This document shows, piece after piece, positions 15,722-25,551 of a stretch of DNA of 64,000 nt (positions are counted from its first letter, which is position 1; every line of letters starts with the position of its first letter). A program made the translations under genes and the position numbers. The notes beneath the pieces were generated by a model. It had not been told where the DNA came from. It saw only the letters and a program-made list of their open reading frames with translations, and did no database searches. The stretch comes from Nitrospirillum amazonense (lineage in GTDB: Bacteria; Pseudomonadota; Alphaproteobacteria; Azospirillales; Azospirillaceae): the NCBI RefSeq assembly GCF_007828035.1, contig NZ_VITV01000004.1:573559-637558 (forward strand), read 5' to 3'.

Positions 15722-18700
15722 ATGGCGCTCAAAGCAGAACAGCGCAAATCCGAACTGACCGAGCAGATCGCCGCCAAGGTGCGGGATCGCCTGTCTCGGG
15801 AAAAGGCCGCCCCGGCGGAACGTTTCGTCCGGCAGTTCTACGCCAACGTGCCCCCTGACGACATCCTGCGCAGCAGCAGTGATGAGCTGTACGGCGCCGC
15901 CATCGCCATGTGGCAGTTTGGCGCCGTGCGCAAGGCCGGCACCGCCCAGGTGCGCGTCTGCAATCCCAAGGTGGAGCAGGACGGCTGGCATGCCCCCCAC
16001 ACGGTGGTGGAGATCGTCAACGACGACATGCCCTTCCTGGTGGACAGCGTTTCGGCGGAACTGAACCGCCACGGCCTGACGGTGCACCTGGTGATCCACC
16101 CGGTGGTGAAGGTGAGGCGCGACGCCGACGGCCGCCTGGTCGAGCTGTATGAGCCGCACGCCGCCCCCGCCGACGCCAAGGCCGAAAGCTTCATGCATGT
16201 GGAGGTCGATCAGCAGACCTCTCCTGAACTGCTGGAAAAGGTCCGCGCGGGCTTGGTCCATGTCCTGGCGGACGTGCGCGCCGCCGTGGAGGACTTCGAG
16301 GCCATGCGCAGCCGCGTGGCCGAAACCATCGACGAGTCGCGGAAGAGCAGCCAGTCCCTGGACGCCGCCGAGGTGGCGGAGGGCGTGGACTTCCTGCGCT
16401 GGATCGATGACGACCACTTCATCTTCCTCGGCGTCCGCGAATACCGCTTCGGCAAGGAGGATGGCCAGGACACGCTGGACATCCTGGCCGGCGCCGGCCT
16501 GGGCATCCTGCGCGATGACGAGGTCTCGGTCTTCGACGGCCTGCGCTACTTCTCCCAGCTGCCGCCGGACGTGCGCGCCTTCGTGCGCCAGCCGCGCGCC
16601 ATCATGGTGACCAAGGCCAACAAGGATTCGACCGTCCACCGCCCGGCGCCGCTGGACGCCGTGATGGTGAAGCTGTTCGACGACCAGGGTGTCGAGATCG
16701 GCGAGCGGCTGTTCGTCGGCCTCTTCACCTCGGTCGCCTACAACCGCACGGCGCGCGAGATCCCCTACCTGCGTCAGAAGGTGAACCGGGCGCTGGAGCG
16801 GGCGGGCTTCGACAAATCCAGCCACGACGGCAAGGCCCTGCTGCACATCCTGGAGACCTATCCCCGGGATGAGCTGTTCCAGACCAGCGATGACGAGCTG
16901 TTCGACATCGCCATGGGCGTGCTGCACCTGCAGGACCGTCAGCGCGTGGCCCTGTTCGTGCGCAAAGACCCGTTCGAACGCTTCGTCAGCGCCTTGATCT
17001 ACGTCCCGCGCGACCGCTACGACACCGACCTGCGGCTGAAGCTGCAGGGCATCCTGGAGACGGCGTTCGAGGGCAAGACGACGCAATACCATGTGATGCT
17101 GTCGGAAAGCGCGCTGGCCCGCGCCCACATTATCATCCAGACCACCCCCGGCAAGGTGCCGGACTACGACGTCCGCGACGTCGAGGAGACCCTGATCGAG
17201 GCGGCGCGCGGCTGGGGCGAACGCCTGCAGCAGGCCCTGATCGACGCCAAGGGCGAGGAGGTCGGGTTGCGGCTGGCCCGCCGTTACCGCCGCGGCACCC
17301 TGGCCGAGGGTTATCGCGAGACCTACAGCCCCGAAGCCGCCGTGATGGACATCGAGCGGCTGGAGACGGTGGCGGCCACCGGCCAGATCGCGCTGAACCT
17401 GCACCGTCCTGTGGAGGCCGAGCCGCACGAGCTGTTCTTCAAGGTCTACCACGACGACACGCCGGTGCAGCTGTCCCAGGCCCTGCCCATGCTGGAGGAT
17501 CTGGGCCTGAAAATCCTCGCGGAAGGCGGCCCGCACGAGGTGCGTCTGCCCGGCCGCGAGAAGTCCATCTGGATCCAGGACTTCGAGATGAAGATGGCCA
17601 ACGGCCAGGCCGTCGAGCTGGATGCGGTGAAGGAGGCGTTCGAGGACGCCTTCATGCGCGTCTGGACCGGTGAGGCCCAGACCGACGGCTTCAACAAGCT
17701 GGTGCTGGGGGCCGGTTTGGCCTGGCGCGACGTTACCATGGTGCGCGCTTACGCCAAGTACCTGCGCCAGGCGCGCTTCGACTTCTCCCAGTCCTACATC
17801 GAGGACACGCTGGCGGCCCACGTGGGCATCACCAAGCTGCTGGTGCGCCTGTTCCACTTGGCCCATGACCCGGCCATCCTGGCCAAGCTGGGCCGGGAAG
17901 AGGTGGACAGCCGGCGCATGGGCCTGGTGGTGGAGATCGACCACGCCCTGGACCAGGTCACCAACCTGGATGAGGACCGCATCCTGCGGCGAATGCTGAA
18001 CCTCATCCGCGCCACGCTGCGCACCAACTTCTTCCAGAAGGGCGCCGACGGCCAGCCCAAGGCCTACCTGTCGTTCAAGCTGGACAGCCGGTCCATCGAC
18101 GATCTGCCGCTGCCCCGGCCCATGGTGGAAATCTGGGTCTACAGCCCCCGGGTCGAGGCCGTGCACCTACGCGGCGGCAAGGTGGCGCGCGGCGGCATCC
18201 GCTGGTCCGACCGCAAGGAGGATTTCCGCACCGAGATCCTGGGCCTGATCAAGGCGCAGATGGTGAAGAACGCCGTCATCGTGCCCATGGGCTCCAAGGG
18301 CGGCTTCGTGGTGAAGAACCCGCCGCCGGCGTCCGCCGGCCGCGAGGCGGCGCTGGCCGAAGGCATCGAGTGCTACAAGACCATGATGCGCGGCCTGCTG
18401 GACATCACCGACAATCTGGTGAAGGGCCAGGTGGTGCCGCCCCAGGACGTGGTGCGCCTGGACGGTGACGATCCCTACTTGGTGGTGGCGGCCGACAAGG
18501 GCACGGCCACCTTCTCCGATATCGCCAACGGGGTCAGCCGCGACTACGGCTTCTGGCTGGACGACGCCTTCGCTTCCGGCGGCTCTGCCGGGTACGACCA
18601 CAAGAAGATGGGCATCACCGCGCGCGGCGCGTGGGAGGCGGTGAAGCGCCACTTCCGTGAGCTGGGCCGGGATTGCCAGACCCAGGACTTCACCGTCGTG

Positions 18701-20581
18701 GGCGTGGGCGACATGTCGGGCGACGTGTTCGGCAACGGCATGCTGCTGTCCAAGCACATCCGCTTGGTGGCCGCCTTCGACCACCGCCACATCTTCCTGG
18801 ACCCCAACCCGGATGCGGCCAGCAGCTGGGAAGAGCGCAAGCGCATGTTCGACCTGCCGCGCTCCTCCTGGGCGGACTATGACAAGTCCAAGCTGTCCCA
18901 GGGGGGCGGCATCTTCGAGCGTGGGGCCAAGTCGGTCCCGCTGTCGCCGGAGGTCCGGGCGGCCCTGGGGATTACGGCGGAACGCCTGACCCCGGCCGAG
19001 CTGATGCAGGCCATCCTGAAGGCGGATGTGGATCTGCTGTGGCTGGGCGGCATCGGCACCTATGTGAAGGCCGGGGGCGAGAGCAACGCCGAGGTGGGCG
19101 ACAAGGCCAACGACGCCCTGCGCATCGACGGCCGCCAGGTCCGCGCCAAGGTGGTGGGCGAGGGCGCCAACCTGGGCTTCACCCAGCGCGGCCGCATCGA
19201 GGCGGCGCAGGCCGGCGTGCGGCTCAACACCGACGCCATCGACAACTCCGCCGGCGTCGACACCTCGGACCATGAGGTCAACATCAAGATCCTGCTGCGC
19301 GACGTGATGGACAAGGGCAGCATGACCCTGCCCCAGCGCGACGCGCTGCTGGCCACCATGACCGACGACGTGGCGGAGCTGGTGCTGGCCGATAATTACC
19401 AGCAGACCCAGGCCCTTTCCATTGACGAGGCGGTGGCGCCGGACACGCTGGACGACCTGGCCCGCTTCATGCGGCTCATGGAAAAGGCGGGCAAGCTGAA
19501 CCGCGCCATCGAGTTCCTGCCGACGGATGAGGAGGTATCGCTGCGCGCCCAGGCCCGCCGCGGTCTGACGCGGCCGGAAACGGCGGTGCTGCTGGCCTAT
19601 GCCAAGATCGACCTGTACGACAAGCTGCTGAATTCCGACCTGCCGGACGATGCCAAGATGGCCGCCGATCTGGTGGAGTATTTCCCGGAGAGCCTGCAGC
19701 GGCAGTATCCGCAGGCTGTGGCCGGCCACCAGCTGCGCCGTGAGATCATCGCCACCGTGGCCACCAACAGCATGGTGAACCGCGTCGGTCCCAGCTTCGT
19801 GGCCGAGATGGTGGAGCAGACCGGCCTGGGCGAGGCGGATGTCGCCCGCGCCTATCACATCGCCCGCGACGCCTATGGCCTGCCGGCGGTGTGGAAGGCC
19901 ATCGACGCCCTGGACAACCAGGTCCCGGCGGCCACCCAGGCGGCCATGGGCCTGGCCACGCGCCGCCTGCTGCGCCGCGCCGTGCCCTGGACTCTGCTCA
20001 ACAACGCCCACCCCCTGGACATGGCGGCCGGCATCGCCCGTCTGGCCCCGGCGGTGAAGGTGCTGTCCAAGGCGCTGGCCGACATCCTGTCGCCCGACGC
20101 CGCCGCCGACTTGGCCGCCAAGAAGGAGGAGCTGGAGCAGGCCGGCGTGCCGGCTGAGCTGGCCCACCACGTGGCGGCCCTGTCCGCCCTGGGGGCCGCC
20201 ACCGACATCAGCCAGATCGCGGTCGAAACCAACCGGGGGGTGGAGACGGTCGCAGCCGTCCACTTCGCGCTGGGCGAACGGCTGGGCTTCGACTGGCTGC
20301 GTGGCCGGGCGGAGGCGGTGAAGACCACCACCCACTGGCAGCGCCAGGCCCTGGGCGCCATCATCGACGACCTCTACGGCCTGCAGGGTCGTCTTGCGGC
20401 CCGCGTGCTGGCCGGCGAGGGCGACGATGCCACCGCCCTGATCGACGGCTGGCTCGCCGCCAAGTCCGGTCCGCTGGACCGTATCCAGTCCCTGCTGGCC
20501 GAACTGCGCGGCGTGGCGCACCTGGACGTGGCCATGCTGGCCGTGGCCACCCGCCAGCTGCGCGGCCTGACGGCCGGCTGA
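15722..20581 (+). CDS. gdhZ: NAD-specific glutamate dehydrogenase, large (about 180 kDa) type
   Basis: A 1,619-residue enzyme from ATG 15722 (MALKAEQRKSELTEQ), preceded by GGGAGAGAGA. It belongs to the large NAD-GDH family of Streptomyces, Pseudomonas and Caulobacter. The long N-terminal region carries regulatory domains. The catalytic core lies around residues 840-1,200: KVARGGIRWSDRKEDFRTEI, AQMVKNAVIVPMGSKGGFVV with the catalytic Lys, and GVGDMSGDVFGNGML of the NAD-binding half. It converts glutamate to 2-oxoglutarate and ammonium, a catabolic role. The frame is intact through to TAG-free ...QLRGLTAG. The divergent Nudix regulator suggests NAD-linked control. The usual homohexamer is assumed. 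Confidence 0.95.
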   Translation: MALKAEQRKSELTEQIAAKVRDRLSREKAAPAERFVRQFYANVPPDDILRSSSDELYGAAIAMWQFGAVRKAGTAQVRVCNPKVEQDGWHAPHTVVEIVNDDMPFLVDSVSAELNRHGLTVHLVIHPVVKVRRDADGRLVELYEPHAAPADAKAESFMHVEVDQQTSPELLEKVRAGLVHVLADVRAAVEDFEAMRSRVAETIDESRKSSQSLDAAEVAEGVDFLRWIDDDHFIFLGVREYRFGKEDGQDTLDILAGAGLGILRDDEVSVFDGLRYFSQLPPDVRAFVRQPRAIMVTKANKDSTVHRPAPLDAVMVKLFDDQGVEIGERLFVGLFTSVAYNRTAREIPYLRQKVNRALERAGFDKSSHDGKALLHILETYPRDELFQTSDDELFDIAMGVLHLQDRQRVALFVRKDPFERFVSALIYVPRDRYDTDLRLKLQGILETAFEGKTTQYHVMLSESALARAHIIIQTTPGKVPDYDVRDVEETLIEAARGWGERLQQALIDAKGEEVGLRLARRYRRGTLAEGYRETYSPEAAVMDIERLETVAATGQIALNLHRPVEAEPHELFFKVYHDDTPVQLSQALPMLEDLGLKILAEGGPHEVRLPGREKSIWIQDFEMKMANGQAVELDAVKEAFEDAFMRVWTGEAQTDGFNKLVLGAGLAWRDVTMVRAYAKYLRQARFDFSQSYIEDTLAAHVGITKLLVRLFHLAHDPAILAKLGREEVDSRRMGLVVEIDHALDQVTNLDEDRILRRMLNLIRATLRTNFFQKGADGQPKAYLSFKLDSRSIDDLPLPRPMVEIWVYSPRVEAVHLRGGKVARGGIRWSDRKEDFRTEILGLIKAQMVKNAVIVPMGSKGGFVVKNPPPASAGREAALAEGIECYKTMMRGLLDITDNLVKGQVVPPQDVVRLDGDDPYLVVAADKGTATFSDIANGVSRDYGFWLDDAFASGGSAGYDHKKMGITARGAWEAVKRHFRELGRDCQTQDFTVVGVGDMSGDVFGNGMLLSKHIRLVAAFDHRHIFLDPNPDAASSWEERKRMFDLPRSSWADYDKSKLSQGGGIFERGAKSVPLSPEVRAALGITAERLTPAELMQAILKADVDLLWLGGIGTYVKAGGESNAEVGDKANDALRIDGRQVRAKVVGEGANLGFTQRGRIEAAQAGVRLNTDAIDNSAGVDTSDHEVNIKILLRDVMDKGSMTLPQRDALLATMTDDVAELVLADNYQQTQALSIDEAVAPDTLDDLARFMRLMEKAGKLNRAIEFLPTDEEVSLRAQARRGLTRPETAVLLAYAKIDLYDKLLNSDLPDDAKMAADLVEYFPESLQRQYPQAVAGHQLRREIIATVATNSMVNRVGPSFVAEMVEQTGLGEADVARAYHIARDAYGLPAVWKAIDALDNQVPAATQAAMGLATRRLLRRAVPWTLLNNAHPLDMAAGIARLAPAVKVLSKALADILSPDAAADLAAKKEELEQAGVPAELAHHVAALSALGAATDISQIAVETNRGVETVAAVHFALGERLGFDWLRGRAEAVKTTTHWQRQALGAIIDDLYGLQGRLAARVLAGEGDDATALIDGWLAAKSGPLDRIQSLLAELRGVAHLDVAMLAVATRQLRGLTAG

Positions 20582-20599
20582 TCGGCCTGTACGGCAGAA

Positions 20600-20632
20600 C
20601 CAGCGGCATGGGGCGCGTCCCCATGCCGCTGG
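20600..20632 (+). terminator. Perfect hairpin after gdhZ
   Basis: A 14-bp perfect stem (CCAGCGGCATGGGG / CCCCATGCCGCTGG) with the loop CGCGT, 18 bases after the stop. No T-run follows, so it may act with Rho or protect the 3' end. Confidence 0.65.
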
Positions 20633-20872
20633 CGCCGTCCCCGGCGGCCGAGGGAATAAGACCTCAAACCCGGGGAAGTTTTTGCGTGAATTTCAACCCC
20701 GATTCTCCGCCATCTGCGCTGTGGGCGATGGCGTCGAACTGTCGCTTGCGCAAAGCCCGGCGACTTCATATTTATTGATTTCACATCACATGCCCGTGCA
20801 TTGCGAAGATTGTCCGGTGGGTGATGTCGTTTCCCTGATATCCCTTGGGGAAACCGGTTCCGAAGGTGCCCC

Positions 20873-22180
20873 TTGTCCGCGACCCCGGATTACAGCGTTC
20901 TGAATGGCAAGCGCTTGCTGCTGGTCATTTCCGGCGGCATCGCGGCGTATAAATGCCTGGAACTGATCCGCCGGCTGAAGGAACGCGGCGTTCGCGTCCG
21001 CGCCGTTCTGACCGAGGGCGCGCAGCAATTCGTAACACCCCTGTCCGTGGCTGCCCTGTCGGAGGAAAAGGTCTACACCGACCTGTTCTCCCTGACCGAT
21101 GAGTCGGAGATGGGGCACATCCGCCTGTCGCGCGAGGCCGACCTGGTGGTGGTGGCCCCGGCCAGCGCCGATATCCTGGCGCGCATGGCCGCCGGCATGG
21201 CCAATGACTTGGCGACCACGGCGCTGCTGGCCACGGACAAGCCGGTGATGGTGGTACCGGCCATGAACGTCATGATGTGGACCAACCCCGCCACCCAGGC
21301 CAATGTCCGCACGCTGGAGCAGCGCGGCGTCCGGCGCCTGGGGCCCGCCGCCGGCGACATGGCCTGCGGCGAGGTCGGCTCCGGCCGCATGGTGGAACCG
21401 ATGGAGATCGTGGCCGGCATCGCCGCCTTCTTCGCGGAACGGCAGGGGCCGAAACCCTTGACCGGCCGTCGCGCGGTGGTGACCAGCGGGCCCACCCACG
21501 AGCCTATCGACCCCGTGCGCTATATCGCCAACCGCTCGTCGGGCAAGCAGGGCCATGCCGTGGCGGCGGCCCTGGCGGCGCTGGGCGCCGACGTGACCCT
21601 GGTCAGCGGCCCCGTCACCCTGGCCGATCCGCCGGGCGTGCGCGTGGTGCGGGTGGAGACGGCGGCCGAGATGCTGGCCGCCAGCCAAGCGGCCCTTCAA
21701 ACACCCGACGGACCTGCCGACATCGCCGTCTGCGCTGCCGCCGTGGCCGATTGGCGCGTGGCCGCCGCTGCGGGCGACAAGGTGAAGAAGGGCCCGGACG
21801 GCCCACCCACCCTGACCCTGGCGGAGAACCCCGACATCCTGGCCACCTTGTCCCAGGCCGGCCCGGCGCGACCCCGCCTGGTGGTGGGCTTCGCCGCCGA
21901 GACGCGCGACGTGCTGACCTACGCTGCCGCCAAGCTGGCCAAGAAGGGCTGCGACTGGATCGTCGCCAATGACGTGGCGACCGGAACCGGCACCTTCGGT
22001 GGTGACGACAACCAGGTGCATCTGCTGCGCCGGGGCGCGGAACCCGAGGCCCCTCTGATCGAAACCTGGCCGCGTCTGTCCAAGACCGAGGTGGCGGTGC
22101 GCCTGGCCCAGGCCATCGCCGACACCCTGCCGACCCCCATCGCCCTTTCAACAAGCAACAACAGTCCGGAACCCGTTTGA
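20873..22180 (+). CDS. coaBC: Bifunctional phosphopantothenoylcysteine decarboxylase/synthetase
   Basis: A 435-residue coenzyme A biosynthesis enzyme. The N-terminal CoaC flavodomain has [18 protein letters not shown] and its FMN and active-site motifs (PAMNVMMW, then [10 protein letters not shown] with the catalytic Cys). The C-terminal CoaB half begins near [20 protein letters not shown] and has [20 protein letters not shown]. It adds cysteine to 4'-phosphopantothenate and decarboxylates it. The only good start is TTG 20873 behind CGAAGGTG. Its TGA overlaps the ATG of dut by one base. A TTGCGC/TATTTA-type promoter around 20755-20783 is plausible. Confidence 0.95.
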   Translation: MSATPDYSVLNGKRLLLVISGGIAAYKCLELIRRLKERGVRVRAVLTEGAQQFVTPLSVAALSEEKVYTDLFSLTDESEMGHIRLSREADLVVVAPASADILARMAAGMANDLATTALLATDKPVMVVPAMNVMMWTNPATQANVRTLEQRGVRRLGPAAGDMACGEVGSGRMVEPMEIVAGIAAFFAERQGPKPLTGRRAVVTSGPTHEPIDPVRYIANRSSGKQGHAVAAALAALGADVTLVSGPVTLADPPGVRVVRVETAAEMLAASQAALQTPDGPADIAVCAAAVADWRVAAAAGDKVKKGPDGPPTLTLAENPDILATLSQAGPARPRLVVGFAAETRDVLTYAAAKLAKKGCDWIVANDVATGTGTFGGDDNQVHLLRRGAEPEAPLIETWPRLSKTEVAVRLAQAIADTLPTPIALSTSNNSPEPV

Positions 22181-22659
22181 TGACCGAAGCCGTTACCGTC
22201 GCCGTCACCCGTCTGCCCCATGGCCGGGACCTGGACCTGCCGGCCTATGCCACCGCCCAGGCCGCCGGCCTGGACCTGATGGCGGCCGTGTCGGCCCCGG
22301 TGGTGATCCCGCCCCTGGGCCGCGCGCTGGTGCCCACGGGCCTGGCCATTTCCCTGCCGGTGGGCTTCGAGGCGCAGGTGCGCCCGCGGTCGGGCCTGGC
22401 GCTGAAGAACGGCGTCACGGTGCTGAACGCCCCGGGCACGGTGGATGCCGATTACCGGGGCGAGGTGGGCGTCATCCTGGTGAACCTGGGGGACCAGCCC
22501 TTCACTGTCGAGCGCGGCATGCGCATCGCACAGATGGTGATCGCCCGCCACGAGCGCGCTCAGTGGAAAGAGGTGGACAGCCTGGATGAGACCGCCCGGG
22601 GCGCCGGGGGCTTCGGCTCCACCGGCGTCACCGCGACCGCCACCGGCCGGGCGGGCTGA
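22180..22659 (+). CDS. dut: dUTP diphosphatase
   Basis: A 159-residue trimeric dUTPase that removes dUTP and supplies dUMP. Motif 3 is visible as [18 protein letters not shown] with the catalytic Asp, preceded by [10 protein letters not shown] (motif 2), and the C-terminal Gly-rich arm [10 protein letters not shown] (motif 5) is present. Start ATG 22180 overlaps the coaBC stop (TGATG). coaBC-dut is a widespread alphaproteobacterial pair. Confidence 0.95.
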   Translation: MTEAVTVAVTRLPHGRDLDLPAYATAQAAGLDLMAAVSAPVVIPPLGRALVPTGLAISLPVGFEAQVRPRSGLALKNGVTVLNAPGTVDADYRGEVGVILVNLGDQPFTVERGMRIAQMVIARHERAQWKEVDSLDETARGAGGFGSTGVTATATGRAG

Positions 22660-22676
22660 TAAAAATGGGGGAAGGG

Positions 22677-23132
22677 ATGCTGCGGATTTCCAAGAAGCTG
22701 ATGTTCGCCATCGAGGTGGTGCTGGACATCGCCTACAACGCCGGCTCCGAACCCGTGCAGTCGGGTGAGATCACGGCGCGGCAGGGCATCCCCAAGCGTT
22801 ACCTGGAACAGGTGCTGCAGGCCCTGGTGCGGGCGGGCATACTGGCCGGCGTGCGCGGCCCCCGGGGCGGCTACCGTCTGGCGCGTGAACGCCGCCGCAT
22901 CACGGTGGGTGAGATCGTACGCATCGTCCGCGCCCTGGAACAGGCCACCGATCCCATGGAAGAGGCGGTGGGGGCCGAGCTGGGCCGGCAGGTGGTGCGC
23001 CCGCTGTGGGCCGAACTGCAGGACGACTGCATGCGCCGCCTGGACCAGACCACCATTGAGGATCTGTGCCTGCGCGCCCACCGTGCCGGCATCGAAAGCG
23101 AAGCGACCCACAAGCTGGACTTCAGCATCTAA
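22677..23132 (+). CDS. Rrf2-family transcriptional regulator (possibly CymR-like)
   Basis: About 151 residues starting MLRISKKLMFAIEVVLDIAY (an earlier in-frame ATG is at 22665, the codon choice uncertain). The winged helix is typical of Rrf2: SGEITARQGIPKRYLEQVLQ, then GVRGPRGGYRLARERRRITV. The three closely spaced cysteines that bind Fe-S in IscR and NsrR are absent; the two Cys present (DDCMRRL, DLCLRA) are in the C-terminal helix. It lies 15 bases before cysK, and the Rrf2 protein CymR of Firmicutes represses cysteine genes in complex with CysK. That parallel is inference. Confidence 0.8.
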   Translation: MLRISKKLMFAIEVVLDIAYNAGSEPVQSGEITARQGIPKRYLEQVLQALVRAGILAGVRGPRGGYRLARERRRITVGEIVRIVRALEQATDPMEEAVGAELGRQVVRPLWAELQDDCMRRLDQTTIEDLCLRAHRAGIESEATHKLDFSI

Positions 23133-23147
23133 GGAAGGGATCGAACC

Positions 23148-24119
<972 letters not shown>

Positions 24120-24140
24120 TCGGCCTGGATCGGCGCTAAG

Positions 24141-24174
24141 GGGGGACCGGTCACAGCGCCGGTCCCCCTTTTTT
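24141..24174 (+). terminator. Rho-independent terminator after cysK
   Basis: A perfect 10-bp stem GGGGGACCGG / CCGGTCCCCC with an 8-base loop, followed directly by TTTTTT. A textbook intrinsic terminator. Confidence 0.95.
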
Positions 24175-24199
24175 CCGCTAGGTTCATTCCTTACTTAAT

Positions 24200-24289
24200 C
24201 TAGGCCGCGACTGCGGTCGCCGGAGCGAGCACCGCAGGGCGCTGCGAGGATAGCCAAGCGGCCGGATGGCCGCGCCCGGCGCTTGAGGG
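24200..24289 (+). repeat. Interspersed structured repeat, copy 4 (short-middle type)
   Basis: Starts CTAGGCCGCGACTGCGGTC. Hairpin 1 is GGCCGC-GACT-GCGGTC (24203-24218, one G-T pair). The closing hairpin is GCGGCC-GGAT-GGCCGC (24258-24273, perfect). It ends GGCGCTTGAGGG, five bases before the moeB ATG, so its GAGGG serves as or overlaps the moeB ribosome binding site. Confidence 0.9.
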
Positions 24290-24293
24290 CGCG

Positions 24294-25106
24294 ATGGACT
24301 TTAATGACTCACAGATCGAGCGCTATTCCCGCCACATCATCCTGAAGGAGGTCGGTGGGGAGGGGCAGGCCAGGCTGCTGGCCAGTTCCGTCCTGGTGGT
24401 GGGCGCTGGCGGTCTGGGCGCGCCGCTGTTGCTGTACCTGGCGGCGGCCGGGGTGGGACGCATCGGCATCGTCGACGACGACACGGTCGATCTGTCCAAC
24501 CTGCAGCGACAGGTGGTGCACGACATGGCCTCGCTGGGCCAGGCCAAGGTGGACAGCGCCGCCGCCCGCTTGCGCGCCATCAACCCCGACGTGGTGGTGG
24601 AGGTGCACCGGACGCGCCTGGCCCCCGGCAACGTCCGGCAGTTGATACGGGGTTACGACATCGTGGCCGACGGGTCGGACAATTTCGCCACCCGCTTCCT
24701 GCTGAACGACGCCTGCTATTTCGAGCACCGCACGTTGGTGTCGGCCGCCATGCTGCGCTTCGATGGGCAGATTTCCACGTTTAAGGCCCACGAAGGCCAC
24801 CCCCATCCCTGCTACCGTTGCGTCTTTCCCGAACCGCCGCCGCCGGGCCTGGTGCCCTCCTGTTCCGAGGCGGGGGTGCTGGGTGCGCTGGCCGGTACGG
24901 TGGGATCCCTGCAGGCGTTGGAGGTCTTGAAGGAGCTTCTGGGCATCGGCGACAGCCTGTCCGGCCGCCTCATGCTCTATGACAGCCTGGGGGCCTCCTT
25001 CCGCACCGTTCGGGTGAAGCCGGACCCCGACTGCCCGCTGTGCGGCAGCCACCCGAGCATCACCGCCCTGCCCGGTGAAACGGGGCCGGGGGAAGAGACA
25101 GCATGA
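24294..25106 (+). CDS. moeB: MoeB/ThiF-family adenylyltransferase
   Basis: A 270-residue E1-like enzyme. VLVVGAGGLGAPLLLYLA is the ATP-binding loop, VDLSNLQRQVVHD supplies the conserved Arg/Asn region, and VPSCSEAGVLGALAG holds a likely catalytic Cys. Two Cys pairs (CYRC and CPLC) bind zinc. Such enzymes adenylate the C-terminal Gly-Gly of sulfur carriers (MoaD, ThiS). No rhodanese domain is attached. Its stop overlaps the ATG of the DsrE-like gene. MoeB, ThiF and HesA cannot be separated by sequence reading alone. Confidence 0.85.
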   Translation: MDFNDSQIERYSRHIILKEVGGEGQARLLASSVLVVGAGGLGAPLLLYLAAAGVGRIGIVDDDTVDLSNLQRQVVHDMASLGQAKVDSAAARLRAINPDVVVEVHRTRLAPGNVRQLIRGYDIVADGSDNFATRFLLNDACYFEHRTLVSAAMLRFDGQISTFKAHEGHPHPCYRCVFPEPPPPGLVPSCSEAGVLGALAGTVGSLQALEVLKELLGIGDSLSGRLMLYDSLGASFRTVRVKPDPDCPLCGSHPSITALPGETGPGEETA

Positions 25107-25525
25107 CGACCACTCAACCGGGGCTTTCCATCGTGCTGCACTCGGGCGGCTTCGACCGGGTGCATTACGCCCTGGTCATGGCCACGGCGGCGGCGGCCAT
25201 CGGCCGCCCCGCCCTGCTGTTCGTCACCGGTCGCGCCCTGCGCCTGTTGCTGGCGGACGACGGCTGGATGGGCCTGGACCCGGCGGATGACGGCAGCACC
25301 GCCATCGAGCGCGAGCGGCGATTCGCGGAGACCAACGTCGCCACCCTGGCGGAGCTGACCGAGTCGCTGGACCCCCTGGGGGTGCGCGTCATGGCCTGTG
25401 AGATGGGCTGGCGCGTGCTGGGGCTGGACAAGCCGGCGCTGCGTCCCGATGTGACGGTGGAAACGGCGGGGGTGGTGACGCTGTTGCAGGCGACCCCGCC
25501 AGGCGCCCATCTTATCCACCTGTGA
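25103..25525 (+). CDS. DsrE/DsrF-like sulfur-relay family protein
   Basis: A 140-residue protein starting at an ATGA overlap with moeB. It shows the DsrE fold pattern: LSIVLHSGGFDRVHYALVMA, AIGRPALLFVTGRALRLLL, and near residue 100 VRVMACEMGWRVLG with the conserved cysteine that carries persulfide in many members. It is probably cytoplasmic. Translational coupling to a MoeB/ThiF-type enzyme suggests sulfur transfer, but no pathway is certain. Confidence 0.7.
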   Translation: MTTTQPGLSIVLHSGGFDRVHYALVMATAAAAIGRPALLFVTGRALRLLLADDGWMGLDPADDGSTAIERERRFAETNVATLAELTESLDPLGVRVMACEMGWRVLGLDKPALRPDVTVETAGVVTLLQATPPGAHLIHL

Positions 25526-25551
25526 TCCGCCCAGCCTGAGAGCGCTCCGCC

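Noticed and set aside
15635..20521. Very long open frames on the minus strand opposite the glutamate dehydrogenase
   Set aside because: They mirror the GC-rich codon pattern of gdhZ, are full of His/Gln/Gly/Val repeats typical of antisense shadows and show no motif.
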